5,291 nt of DNA from Candidatus Treponema faecavium. Its GTDB lineage: Bacteria > Spirochaetota > Spirochaetia > Treponematales > Treponemataceae. The notes under the pieces are model-generated. The model was given only the letters and a program-made list of their open reading frames with translations, was not told where the DNA came from and did no database searches. Below, one piece after another: positions 1 through 5,291 of the stretch. A program made the translations under genes and the position numbers. How positions within the stretch are numbered: position 1 is the first letter of the stretch; each line of letters starts with the position of its first letter. The stretch is from positions 1-5,291 of the forward strand of contig DXHG01000149.1 of the NCBI GenBank assembly GCA_019113455.1, written 5' to 3'.

Positions 1-7
1 CGGCGGT

Positions 8-958
8 TTATTCGTCAAGAGAAACAAGCCGGTATACTTGAGTTCCCAGTCCGATTGCCTCTGCATGCTCAACGGTGTGAATACCGTTTCTGCTTTCGAT
101 GCGGCTGATAAGCGACTCGCCGTCAGGTGCGGCATATACCAAATCGAGGCACGCCTTATCAAGTGCGACCGGATCAAGCGATGCGAGAATACCGATGTCG
201 TGCATATCCGGTTCGGCAGGATTGCTCGTGCAGTCGCAGTCAATGGACAGGTTGTTCATTACGCTGATATAGACGAGGTCTCCGTTTTTGCTGTCGGATA
301 CGGACTTTGCCGCTTCCGCCATCGATTCAAGAAAAGCGTCCTGATCGCGGTGAAAAATACTGCCCGAGGTTCTGGTGCCGGCTGAGTGGATATTGACTTT
401 GCCCGATGCAGACGCAAAGCCTATCGAGATGTTTTTAATCGCGCCGCCGAAACCCGCCATCGGATGGCCTTTAAAATGGCTGAGCACAAGCACGGAATCG
501 TAGTCAGGGAACGTTTTGCCGACAATATTGAAGCTCAGATGTCCTCCGCCGCTTACGGGGATGCGGATTTCACCGTCGGCGTCCATAATATCTACGTCGG
601 CTATTGCGGTAAAGCCGTGATCCTCGGCAACCTGCCGGTGCAGCGCCGTGCTTGCCCGCGAACCGCCGTATGCGGTGTTGCATTCTACAATCGTGCCGTT
701 TACTTTATGCACTAAGTCGGCGATGAGCGAGGGCTGGAGATAGTAGCTGTTGCCGGCCTCTCCGGTACTGAGCTTTACGGCGACAGAGCCTTCAAGCGTT
801 GCGCCGAGCGCCTCGTATACGGCAATCATTCCCTGCGGGCTTATGTCGCGCGTCATGTACACGGCGGCGGGTTCCTGTGCAGGAGCGGCGAAGATCGTGC
901 CGGCGGCAATTAGAACGGTGAGAATACGAGAGATAACTGCGTGTTTGTATGTGGTCAT
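8..958 (-). CDS. Exported DUF362-family protein lacking the ferredoxin module
   Basis: Complete gene of 316 residues. I chose the ATG at 958 because AAGGAG lies 5 bases upstream; an in-frame ATG at 991 has no such site and would put 11 residues before a clear Sec signal peptide. That peptide spans residues 1-27: K5/R11, a hydrophobic stretch at 12-25, and an APA|Q cleavage site. The mature part matches DUF362: VKLSTGE (61-67), the HFKGHPMAGFGGAIKN block (161-176), IHSAG (190-194), CDC (241-243) and DIGILASLDPVALDKAC (254-270). DUF362 proteins are often annotated as Fe-S centre proteins, and many carry a [4Fe-4S] ferredoxin insert after the IHS block. Here IHSAG runs almost directly into the HRDQDAFLESMAEAAKSV helix and no CxxCxxC motif is present. 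The biochemical role of the family is not established, and periplasmic location is inferred from the signal peptide. The gene is divergent from the ATPase remnant. Family assignment is fairly sure; function is unknown. Confidence 0.85.
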   Translation of the reverse strand: MTTYKHAVISRILTVLIAAGTIFAAPAQEPAAVYMTRDISPQGMIAVYEALGATLEGSVAVKLSTGEAGNSYYLQPSLIADLVHKVNGTIVECNTAYGGSRASTALHRQVAEDHGFTAIADVDIMDADGEIRIPVSGGGHLSFNIVGKTFPDYDSVLVLSHFKGHPMAGFGGAIKNISIGFASASGKVNIHSAGTRTSGSIFHRDQDAFLESMAEAAKSVSDSKNGDLVYISVMNNLSIDCDCTSNPAEPDMHDIGILASLDPVALDKACLDLVYAAPDGESLISRIESRNGIHTVEHAEAIGLGTQVYRLVSLDE

Positions 959-963
959 GGCTT

Positions 964-969
964 CTCCTT
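964..969 (-). promoter_or_regulatory. Shine-Dalgarno site fixing the DUF362 gene start
   Basis: On the minus strand the sequence reads AAAGGAGAAGCC followed by ATG, so AAGGAG sits 5 bases from the start codon. It is the best ribosome binding site near this gene and decides for the start at 958 over the ATG at 991. A short GC-rich hairpin (GCCGCA/TGCGGC with a 3-base loop, within 971-991) lies just upstream of it and could affect translation; that effect is inference only. Confidence 0.75.
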
Positions 970-998
970 TGTGCGCCGCATGCTGCGGCACCTGTAAA

Positions 999-1029
999 AC
1001 GATAGCAGTTAGAGCGGGATTTAAGTCAA
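999..1029 (-). promoter_or_regulatory. Candidate promoter of the DUF362 gene
   Basis: On the minus strand TTGACT (1029-1024) is followed after 19 bases by TATCGT (1004-999). The -10 box is preceded by TGC, giving an extended -10 element. The 19-base spacer is longer than ideal, but the extended -10 could compensate. Transcription would start roughly 35 bases upstream of the ATG at 958. The call rests on sequence match alone. Confidence 0.35.
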
Positions 1030-1169
1030 TACGCGGCAGGTATATTTTTTGTTATATGCGTATGCGCCGCGTATACACGCCGCTATCCTGTATGGTTTCT
1101 GCAGCCACCGGTGTTTACGCTGCCTGCCGTCGCTGATGATGGGTTCATTCTTCCGCCTGTCTTTTTTAT

Positions 1170-1201
1170 ATGATAACTGCTATAAATTCAGCAAATATCA
1201 T
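1170..1201. repeat. Imperfect AT-rich inverted repeat upstream of the ATPase remnant
   Basis: ATGATA (1170-1175) pairs with TATCAT (1196-1201), and inside it TGCT pairs with AGCA across an 8-base loop, with a two-base internal mismatch. TATAAA at 1181-1186, inside the loop, resembles a -10 box, with a poor -35 candidate (CTGTCT at 1157-1162) 18 bases upstream. It could be an operator or promoter of the decayed ATPase gene, or simply AT-rich chance. A terminator is unlikely because no T-run follows the stem. Confidence 0.3.
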
Positions 1202-1249
1202 GATTTACGCAGCTGTCATCTTCGATGATAATCCATATACGAGGAAGAA

Positions 1250-1659
1250 ATGACATCATAGTATATAGACAGAATACTTGATCTCTCTGAGATTCTTGAA
1301 GACGGTTCGCAGTTTCTTTTCGGCTCCCGTCAGACAGGAAAATCATCATGCATCACAAAAGAGCTGAAGGATCAGGCGGTTCTGTACTGGAACCTTTTGG
1401 ATGTTGTGCTTGTCGCCAAGATACAGGCAAATCCATCCCTGCTGAGGAATCACCTCAGAATGTTCCCCCCGGAAATCAGGACTGGCAATCCTTGATGAGA
1501 TTCAGAAAGTTCCGTTTCTGCTTGACTGAACTTTCTGCGGGCTGCAGCCATACACAATGCAGAAATCACAAACTTCTCGAACAGCTTGATGACGGCGTTA
1601 TCGTCATGCCGTATGAGTACTTTCTTGAAAGGCTGTAGGAAGGAGGGATTATCGGATGA
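1250..1659 (+). pseudogene. Decayed AAA+ ATPase, DUF4143-associated type
   Basis: Translation of successive frames gives an ordered series of pieces of one ATPase. It begins with ATG at 1250, behind GAGGA at 1241-1245, and hits an in-frame TAG at codon 4 (1259-1261). The same frame continues as YIDRILDLSEIL, then QFLFGSRQTGKSS, which is the Walker A P-loop (usual form GPRQTGKS), then VLYWNLLD and NPSLLRNHLRMFPPEIRTG, to a TGA at 1493. The next frame gives AILDEIQKVPFLLD (1485-1526), the Walker B segment, then TGA at 1527. The first frame resumes with FLRAAAIHNAEITNFSN (1532-1582). The third frame gives QLDDGVIVMPYEYFLERL (1582-1635), then TAG where the family usually has Trp, then EGGIIG and TGA at 1657. 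Family members are usually near 400 residues, whereas this remnant spans about 136 codons, so large internal parts are missing. No functional protein is expected. Intact relatives are AAA+ ATPases of poorly known role. Confidence 0.85.
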
Positions 1660-1664
1660 AACAG

Positions 1665-1726
1665 CGGCAGCCGAAACAGCCGTTTTAGAGGGAGAGAAAA
1701 AAGAAAACACTGTATTCCGGCTGCCG
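1665..1726. repeat. Inverted repeat, 9-bp arms
   Basis: CGGCAGCCG at 1665-1673 is the exact reverse complement of CGGCTGCCG at 1718-1726, with 44 bases between the arms. With one bulged base the pairing extends to ACAG (1661-1664) against CTGT (1728-1731). The loop is purine-rich. The position just after the ATPase remnant could mark the end of the old gene or an inserted element, but no target-site duplication or transposase piece is visible. Confidence 0.5.
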
Positions 1727-1738
1727 CCTGTATACAGG
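1727..1738. repeat. Perfect 12-bp palindrome CCTGTATACAGG
   Basis: The sequence equals its own reverse complement and adjoins the right arm of the 1665-1726 inverted repeat. CTGTATACAG-type sites resemble operators of dimeric repressors such as LexA (CTGT-N8-ACAG in E. coli), but the spacing between CTGT and ACAG here is only two bases, so it is not a LexA-type box. Its role is unknown. Confidence 0.5.
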
Positions 1739-1743
1739 GTATA

Positions 1744-1755
1744 ACGCCGCGGCGT
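1744..1755. repeat. Perfect 12-bp palindrome ACGCCGCGGCGT
   Basis: A self-complementary GC-rich sequence lies five bases after the previous palindrome and about 75 bases upstream of the thrS -35 box. As RNA it could form only a tight hairpin, so as a protein-binding site it would act on DNA. The DNA here is GC-rich, so chance is possible. Confidence 0.45.
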
Positions 1756-1776
1756 ATTCGTCAAGAGCGGATTGTC

Positions 1777-1795
1777 AGGGTGCAGGGTGCAGGGT
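1777..1795. repeat. Tandem heptamer AGGGTGC, 2.7 copies
   Basis: AGGGTGC occurs at 1777-1783 and 1784-1790, followed by a partial copy AGGGT at 1791-1795. Such a short tandem repeat can vary in copy number by slippage. It lies 35 bases upstream of the thrS -35 box, outside the core promoter. Confidence 0.5.
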
Positions 1796-1829
1796 AAATG
1801 CCGCTACTCTGGATTGGTCTGCGGTTATG

Positions 1830-1858
1830 TTGACATTCCGCGGCAAGAGTTATATCCT
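1830..1858 (+). promoter_or_regulatory. Sigma-70-type promoter of thrS
   Basis: A perfect -35 box TTGACA (1830-1835) is followed after an ideal 17-base spacer by TATCCT (1853-1858), which matches 4 of 6 positions of the -10 consensus. Transcription would start near 1865, leaving a leader of about 35 bases. That is too short for a T-box or a long regulatory leader. The promoter also lies downstream of the alternative upstream start at 1772, which supports starting thrS at 1901. Confidence 0.6.
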
Positions 1859-1888
1859 TATACAACTGCTTCAGTATATTTGCGGGTA

Positions 1889-1893
1889 AAGGA
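1889..1893 (+). promoter_or_regulatory. Shine-Dalgarno site of thrS
   Basis: AAGGA lies 7 bases before the ATG at 1901 and is well placed. A second purine run, AAGG at 1895-1898, is too close to the start to be the main site. The upstream in-frame ATG at 1772 has no comparable purine-rich site. Confidence 0.65.
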
Positions 1894-1900
1894 TAAGGTT

Positions 1901-3652
1901 ATGGAACAAGAAAAGAAAGACCGGCTTGCCGTTATCAGGCACAGTACCGCGCACGTCATGGCGCAGGCTGTTCTTACATTGTTTCCCGGGTCAAAGATTG
2001 CTATCGGTCCGGCGGTGGACAACGGTTTTTATTATGATTTTGAATTGACCCGCCCGATAACGCAGGATGACATTCCGGAAATAGAAAAAGAGATGCGGCG
2101 CATTATAAGCGGCGCGCACGCGTTTGAACGCCGTGCTGTCTCGCAGGATGAGGCGGAGGCGCTGTTCGCCGATCAGCCGTATAAGCTTGAGCTGCTGCGC
2201 GATTTGCCTGCCGATGCTGAAATAAGCGTGTATACCCAAAACGGGTTTTGCGATTTGTGCCGCGGCCCACATGTCGCAAGCACAAAGGAGCTCAACGCGC
2301 AGGCGTTTAAGCTGATGCGCATTGCAGGCGCGTATTGGCGTGGAGACGAGAAGCGGCCGATGCTCACGCGCATTTACGGCACCGCATGGGAAAAGCCCGC
2401 GGAGCTCAAAGCGTATCTCGATATGCTTGCCGAGGCGGAGCGGCGCGATCACAGGAAGATCGGCAAAGAGCTTGATTTGTTCCATATCGACGATGAAAAC
2501 CCGGGACAGATATTTTGGCACGCGAACGGCTGGACGATGTACCGTATTCTTGAAGATTACGTGCGCGCAAAGATTAAGGCTGACGGATATATCGAGGTAA
2601 AGACGCCGTTTATCATGCCGCAGTCGCTGTGGGAGCGCTCCGGTCATTGGACAAAGTATAAGGAGTACATGTTTATCACAGAGAGCGAAAAGCGCGTGTT
2701 CGCGATAAAGCCGATGAACTGCCCCGGGCACATAGAGATATTTAAGCAGCGGGTTCGCTCGTACAAGGATCTTCCGCTGCGCATGGCGGAATTCGGTTCA
2801 TGCACGCGAAACGAGCCGTCCGGTTCGCTGCACGGCATTATGCGTGTACGCGGCTTTGTGCAAGACGACGCGCATATTTTCTGCACGGAAGAGCAGATAT
2901 GCGGCGAGGTGGAAAAGTTTATCCGCCTTTTAAAGAACATGTATCAGGACTGCGGCTTTTCTTCAGACGCGATACTGGTTAAGTTTTCCACACGGCCTGA
3001 AAAGCGCGTGGGAGACGACGCGACGTGGGACCGTGCGGAAAAGGCGCTCTCAGACGCGTGCGCCAAGGCGGGAATTTCGTATGAGATTGCCGAAGGCGAA
3101 GGCGCGTTTTACGGGCCTAAGCTTGAGTTTACGCTTGTCGACGCGCTTGGGCGGCAGTGGCAGTGCGGCACAATTCAGCTTGATTACCAGCTGCCGTCGC
3201 GCGAGCGGCTGAACGCGGAGTTTATCGGGGAAGACAACGCAAAGCACAACCCCGTTATGCTGCACCGCGCCGTATTCGGTTCGCTTGAGCGGTATCTGGG
3301 CATCCTGATTGAAAACTATGCCGGTGCAATGCCTGCGTGGCTGCATTTTTTGCAGGCGGTTGTGATACCGGTTGCACCTGCGTTTAATGAGTATGCCGTT
3401 TCTGCGGCGCAGCAGCTGCAGGCGGCGGGTATCCGTGTCCGCGCTGATACCGGCAATGACCGCATGAATGCTAAAATACGCGCTGCGCAGACGCAGAAGA
3501 TTCCATATATGCTTGTGGTGGGAGAAAAAGAGCAGGCAGAAAACGCCGTTGCCGTCCGGTACCGGGACGGCAGGGAACAGCAGGTGCAAAGCATCAGCGA
3601 TTTCATCGCCTATGTACAGCGTGTGTGTATGGAGCATAAAGCTGGTATATAA
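1901..3652 (+). CDS. thrS: Threonyl-tRNA synthetase, TGS-less form
   Basis: This cytoplasmic class II synthetase attaches threonine to tRNA-Thr using ATP and removes mischarged serine. It has 583 residues. The editing domain (about 10-175) shows HSTAH with H14 and H18, and CRGPH with C120 and H124. The catalytic core (about 190-480) has the zinc ligands C274 (in KPMNCPGH), H325 (in QDDAH) and H455 (in MLHRAVFGSLER, motif 3), plus the motif 2 region around RNEPSGSLHG (303-311). The anticodon-binding domain covers about 485-575. The N-terminal TGS domain (about 60 residues) of the E. coli enzyme is absent; the shorter form is known in some spirochaetes and other bacteria. The frame is open back to 1772, but those 43 codons look nothing like a TGS domain and contain the promoter, so I start at 1901. 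The gene appears to be a single transcription unit with its own promoter and terminator. Every key residue is present, so it should be active. Confidence 0.97.
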   Translation: MEQEKKDRLAVIRHSTAHVMAQAVLTLFPGSKIAIGPAVDNGFYYDFELTRPITQDDIPEIEKEMRRIISGAHAFERRAVSQDEAEALFADQPYKLELLRDLPADAEISVYTQNGFCDLCRGPHVASTKELNAQAFKLMRIAGAYWRGDEKRPMLTRIYGTAWEKPAELKAYLDMLAEAERRDHRKIGKELDLFHIDDENPGQIFWHANGWTMYRILEDYVRAKIKADGYIEVKTPFIMPQSLWERSGHWTKYKEYMFITESEKRVFAIKPMNCPGHIEIFKQRVRSYKDLPLRMAEFGSCTRNEPSGSLHGIMRVRGFVQDDAHIFCTEEQICGEVEKFIRLLKNMYQDCGFSSDAILVKFSTRPEKRVGDDATWDRAEKALSDACAKAGISYEIAEGEGAFYGPKLEFTLVDALGRQWQCGTIQLDYQLPSRERLNAEFIGEDNAKHNPVMLHRAVFGSLERYLGILIENYAGAMPAWLHFLQAVVIPVAPAFNEYAVSAAQQLQAAGIRVRADTGNDRMNAKIRAAQTQKIPYMLVVGEKEQAENAVAVRYRDGREQQVQSISDFIAYVQRVCMEHKAGI

Positions 3653-3710
3653 GTGCTCCCTCTTATGGGGTCGGCGCGGCTTGGGATGAGCGCGGCGGTT
3701 TTTGTGTGCT

Positions 3711-3740
3711 GGAGCCGGATATTGATCCGGCTCCTTTTTT
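3711..3740 (+). terminator. Intrinsic terminator of thrS
   Basis: GGAGCCGGAT (3711-3720), loop ATTG, and ATCCGGCTCC (3725-3734) form a perfect 10-bp stem, followed by six Ts. It lies 58 bases after the thrS stop. Read in the other direction the stem is not followed by a T-run, so it looks one-directional and probably does not serve as a standard terminator for the convergent gene ending at 3752. Confidence 0.93.
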
Positions 3741-3751
3741 ATGCGCAGCCG

Positions 3752-4492
3752 TTATGACTCCGGGCTGCCGGCTGCAATGTAGGGAAACGTTACGCGAAAC
3801 GATACGGAAAGCATTGCCGTGTCGAGCAGGTGCCGTCCTGTTTTTCCTGTGAAAAGCGGGGAGATCGGGTAATACATCCGGCAGTCAAGTCCAAAGCCTA
3901 AGCCTGCGTCATTTTGGTGGCTCCAGCTCAAAAGCAGTTCCGGATACACAAAGCGCCCTGACTGCCAGAGCCATTCGCCGATGCGTTCGGTGTCTGTTCC
4001 GGCATTTGCGGATGCTCCGTCGTCGGTTTCGGATACGCCGTGTGCAAGAGCCGCACCGCGCAGCAGAAACGCGACTCCCGCGCCGACGGAAAACACATTG
4101 CCGCGGTACGTAATGCTGTATACGGCGGGCAGATCAAGCAGGAAGTTATATACGGCGGCGGTGCGGTGCTCTATTTCTGCAGGCTGCGCCTGCGTTCCGT
4201 CCCAGAGCATATGGGTAACAAAAAACGCAAGGCGCGGTTCAAACGCGGCGCTCGTGCACGGCGGAAATCTGAGACCCGCGGCTGCCGAAAACGAGATGGG
4301 AGACGGTGCGCGGCCTGCCGTGTCCCCGGTGTAAAGCGTGCCGTGGATGCCCGCGGCGGCAAAAAACTGCGGAATAAGTTCCGTGTGCGGCTGCGGGTGA
4401 ACCGCACGCGGCAACAAAAACAGCAGCGCCGCCGCACAGCAGGCGTGTGCGCATCTGTGTCCGGCTTTTCTTCCGCTATGAAATATCTCCAT
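3752..4492 (-). CDS. Exported hypothetical protein, possible outer-membrane beta-barrel
   Basis: I do not recognise a named family. The 246-residue product starts with a basic segment (R8, K9, R13) and a hydrophobic stretch at about 16-28, consistent with a Sec signal peptide ending near 29-35, although the cleavage site is not clean. The two cysteines C18 and C19 lie before the hydrophobic core, so this is not a lipobox. The mature part has several alternating, aromatic-rich stretches (FEPRLAFFVTHMLW at 84-97, VYSITYRGNVFSVGAGVAFLL at 124-144, YPELLLSWSHQNDAGLGFGL at 183-202) and ends in LSVSFRVTFPYI (228-239). These are compatible with membrane beta-strands. A low-complexity Asp/Ala/Thr loop lies at 155-169. 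The start overlaps the end of the upstream gene by 17 bases, and its ribosome binding site is weak (GGAAA about 10 bases upstream), suggesting translational coupling. Beta-barrel topology is inference. Confidence 0.7.
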   Translation of the reverse strand: MEIFHSGRKAGHRCAHACCAAALLFLLPRAVHPQPHTELIPQFFAAAGIHGTLYTGDTAGRAPSPISFSAAAGLRFPPCTSAAFEPRLAFFVTHMLWDGTQAQPAEIEHRTAAVYNFLLDLPAVYSITYRGNVFSVGAGVAFLLRGAALAHGVSETDDGASANAGTDTERIGEWLWQSGRFVYPELLLSWSHQNDAGLGFGLDCRMYYPISPLFTGKTGRHLLDTAMLSVSFRVTFPYIAAGSPES

Positions 4493-5291
4493 ACAAGATT
4501 TTTCCGAGATCGACTTCTATAAATCCGCTTCTGCCGGTGCGGTAAAAATCTGTCTGCTCCCACGCGACATACATGATGTCTTTGAGAATCGTAAACGAAG
4601 TGTAGACATAGCCTGCCGGAAGCTTAGGCAGCCGGAACGCGGTTTTTTCTCCGCGTGCGGGAATTGGGCGGCCTTCTGCTGCGCCGCTGAAATAGGAGGT
4701 GCCGTCTGCAAAAACGGCCGCTGCCCACGTGTCAGAGATAATCGCGCATCCCTGCTGGGTGTTAGGGTCTCGTGTGTTCTGCATGTATTGGACGGCGGAA
4801 GGCTCTCCTTTTGTCTGCACGCTGATAAAAAACGGATAATCCGACGGTATCGCCGAAAGCAGCTTGCGCAATTGCTCCGGAGCCTGCGAAAAACTGCGCG
4901 GGCTTGACGCCGCGCGGTATTCGTCTACAGAAATGGTATAGTGTTCAAGATCTTCCTGCGAGATGGGAACCGTGCTGATTTCGGCAAGCAGTGTCTGGGG
5001 AATCCGCAGGTATGAAAAGATAATACGCCTGTCGGTGATTGTCTTAATGCAGGCGTACCAGTCCGTATCGCTGAAGAACATGTCGGTAACCTGGGCGTTT
5101 GACGCGAGCCTGATTGACTGGCGGTACAGAAGCGGATAAGAAATGCCGGTATTGCTGTTGAACTGCATGAGAATAGGATCTGTGCCGCCGGTATTGGTAT
5201 CCGCGGTGCTGAAAAACGTGTTGCGGTATACGAGAAACACCGGCCGCCCGTCAATGAATACAAGGTCGTCGGCGGTTTTCTGTGTGAATGT
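4476..5291 (-). CDS. Hypothetical protein, 5' end cut by the window
   Basis: The frame stays open to the window edge. An internal GTG at 5240 could be taken as a start, but the 17 codons before it (ending FIDGRP, then VFLVYRN) read smoothly into the protein, so the gene begins outside the window. The visible 271 residues contain no transmembrane helix. They are rich in short hydrophobic and aromatic strands such as DLVFIDGRPVFLVYRNTFF, WYACIKTITDRRIIFSYL, GCAIISDTWAAAVFADGTSYF and YTSFTILKDIMYVAWEQTDF. This pattern suggests a beta-rich, possibly propeller-like fold; the recurring motif of strand, turn, and W or Y is weak support. The C-terminus is FIEVDLGKILYGDIS. I know no named family for it. 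It overlaps the downstream exported protein by 17 bases and is very likely co-transcribed with it, hinting at a shared envelope role. Whether it has a signal peptide or lipobox cannot be seen here. Confidence 0.75.
   Translation of the reverse strand, partial: TFTQKTADDLVFIDGRPVFLVYRNTFFSTADTNTGGTDPILMQFNSNTGISYPLLYRQSIRLASNAQVTDMFFSDTDWYACIKTITDRRIIFSYLRIPQTLLAEISTVPISQEDLEHYTISVDEYRAASSPRSFSQAPEQLRKLLSAIPSDYPFFISVQTKGEPSAVQYMQNTRDPNTQQGCAIISDTWAAAVFADGTSYFSGAAEGRPIPARGEKTAFRLPKLPAGYVYTSFTILKDIMYVAWEQTDFYRTGRSGFIEVDLGKILYGDIS

Larger units (their letters stand above)
959..1249. other. Divergent intergenic spacer
   Basis: This 291-base spacer separates the minus-strand DUF362 gene from the plus-strand ATPase remnant. 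It holds the DUF362 ribosome binding site and candidate promoter at its left end and an AT-rich dyad at 1170-1201 at its right end. A small hairpin (TCATC-TTC-GATGA, 1216-1228) lies just before the ATPase remnant. I see no RNA gene and no convincing coding sequence in the middle part (about 1030-1160). Confidence 0.6.
1660..1829. other. Dyad-rich spacer between the ATPase remnant and the thrS promoter
   Basis: I see no gene in this stretch. It contains a 9-bp inverted repeat, two perfect 12-bp palindromes and a 2.7-copy heptamer repeat, all listed separately. A short reverse reading near 1769-1746 gives ALDEYAAA, which resembles a protein fragment but has no supporting frame around it. No T-run follows any of the stems, so none is a convincing terminator. 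Confidence 0.5.

Noticed and set aside
1348..1638. A 96-codon plus-strand frame that could be called a small gene
   Set aside because: Only its last third (QLDDGVIVMPYEYFLERL) looks like protein; the first part is the ATPase P-loop region read in the wrong frame. It belongs to the pseudogene.
1259..1638. Readthrough of TAG codons (amber recoding) in the ATPase
   Set aside because: Two TAGs at sites expected to be sense codons are suggestive, but frame changes and missing internal blocks show plain decay.
1727..1738. LexA-type SOS box
   Set aside because: CTGT and ACAG are separated by two bases, not the eight needed, so it is only a palindrome.
1250..1770. An insertion sequence or phage remnant around the ATPase
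   Set aside because: No transposase or integrase piece, no terminal inverted repeats bounding the block, and no convincing target duplication were found.
1660..1900. A T-box or other threonine-responsive leader before thrS
   Set aside because: The likely transcript start leaves only about 35 bases of leader. There is no T-box consensus, no specifier stem and no terminator before the start codon.
1991..2731. A 246-codon open frame on the minus strand inside thrS
   Set aside because: It lies antisense to the conserved ThrRS core; GC-rich codon use of thrS opens the opposite strand. The product has no recognisable features and no good ribosome binding site.
3981..4522. Plus-strand open frames across 3981-4334 and 4040-4522
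   Set aside because: They are Arg/Ala-rich mirror frames of the minus-strand exported protein gene, without start-site signals.
1..5291. CRISPR array, tRNA or rRNA genes
   Set aside because: No regularly spaced repeats, cloverleaf signatures or rRNA-like stretches were seen on either strand.

Overview
The window looks like chromosomal DNA of a host-associated spirochaete, most likely Treponema. This rests on the threonyl-tRNA synthetase (no N-terminal TGS domain, as in some spirochaetes), on the style of the exported hypothetical proteins at the right end, and on moderately GC-rich coding sequence with more AT-rich spacers. The genus is an inference from recognition of family style, not from a search.

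Left part (1-1249): a complete minus-strand gene encodes an exported DUF362-family protein that lacks the usual ferredoxin module. Its true start is at 958, behind a strong Shine-Dalgarno sequence. A 291-base spacer upstream holds its candidate promoter and small hairpins.

Middle (1250-1900): the plus-strand remnant of an AAA+ ATPase of the DUF4143-associated type lies at 1250-1659. The Walker A, Walker B and C-terminal pieces are recognisable but sit in different frames, with nonsense codons and apparently two large internal deletions. A dyad-rich spacer follows (a 9-bp inverted repeat, two perfect 12-bp palindromes and a short tandem repeat), then a good sigma-70-type promoter.

Centre (1901-3652): thrS, intact, 583 residues, with all editing-site and catalytic zinc ligands visible. 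It ends in a strong intrinsic terminator at 3711-3740.

Right part (3752-5291): two overlapping minus-strand genes converge on thrS. The upstream one is cut by the window edge and is an unrecognised, probably beta-rich protein. The downstream one is an exported, possibly outer-membrane beta-barrel protein. The 17-base overlap implies co-transcription.

ThrS is a housekeeping enzyme and shows no functional link to its neighbours. I see no CRISPR array, tRNA or rRNA gene, transposase or phage gene, and no convincing new multi-gene system. The items most worth a second look are the collapsed ATPase gene with its palindromic flank, the ferredoxin-less exported DUF362 protein, and the overlapping envelope gene pair.
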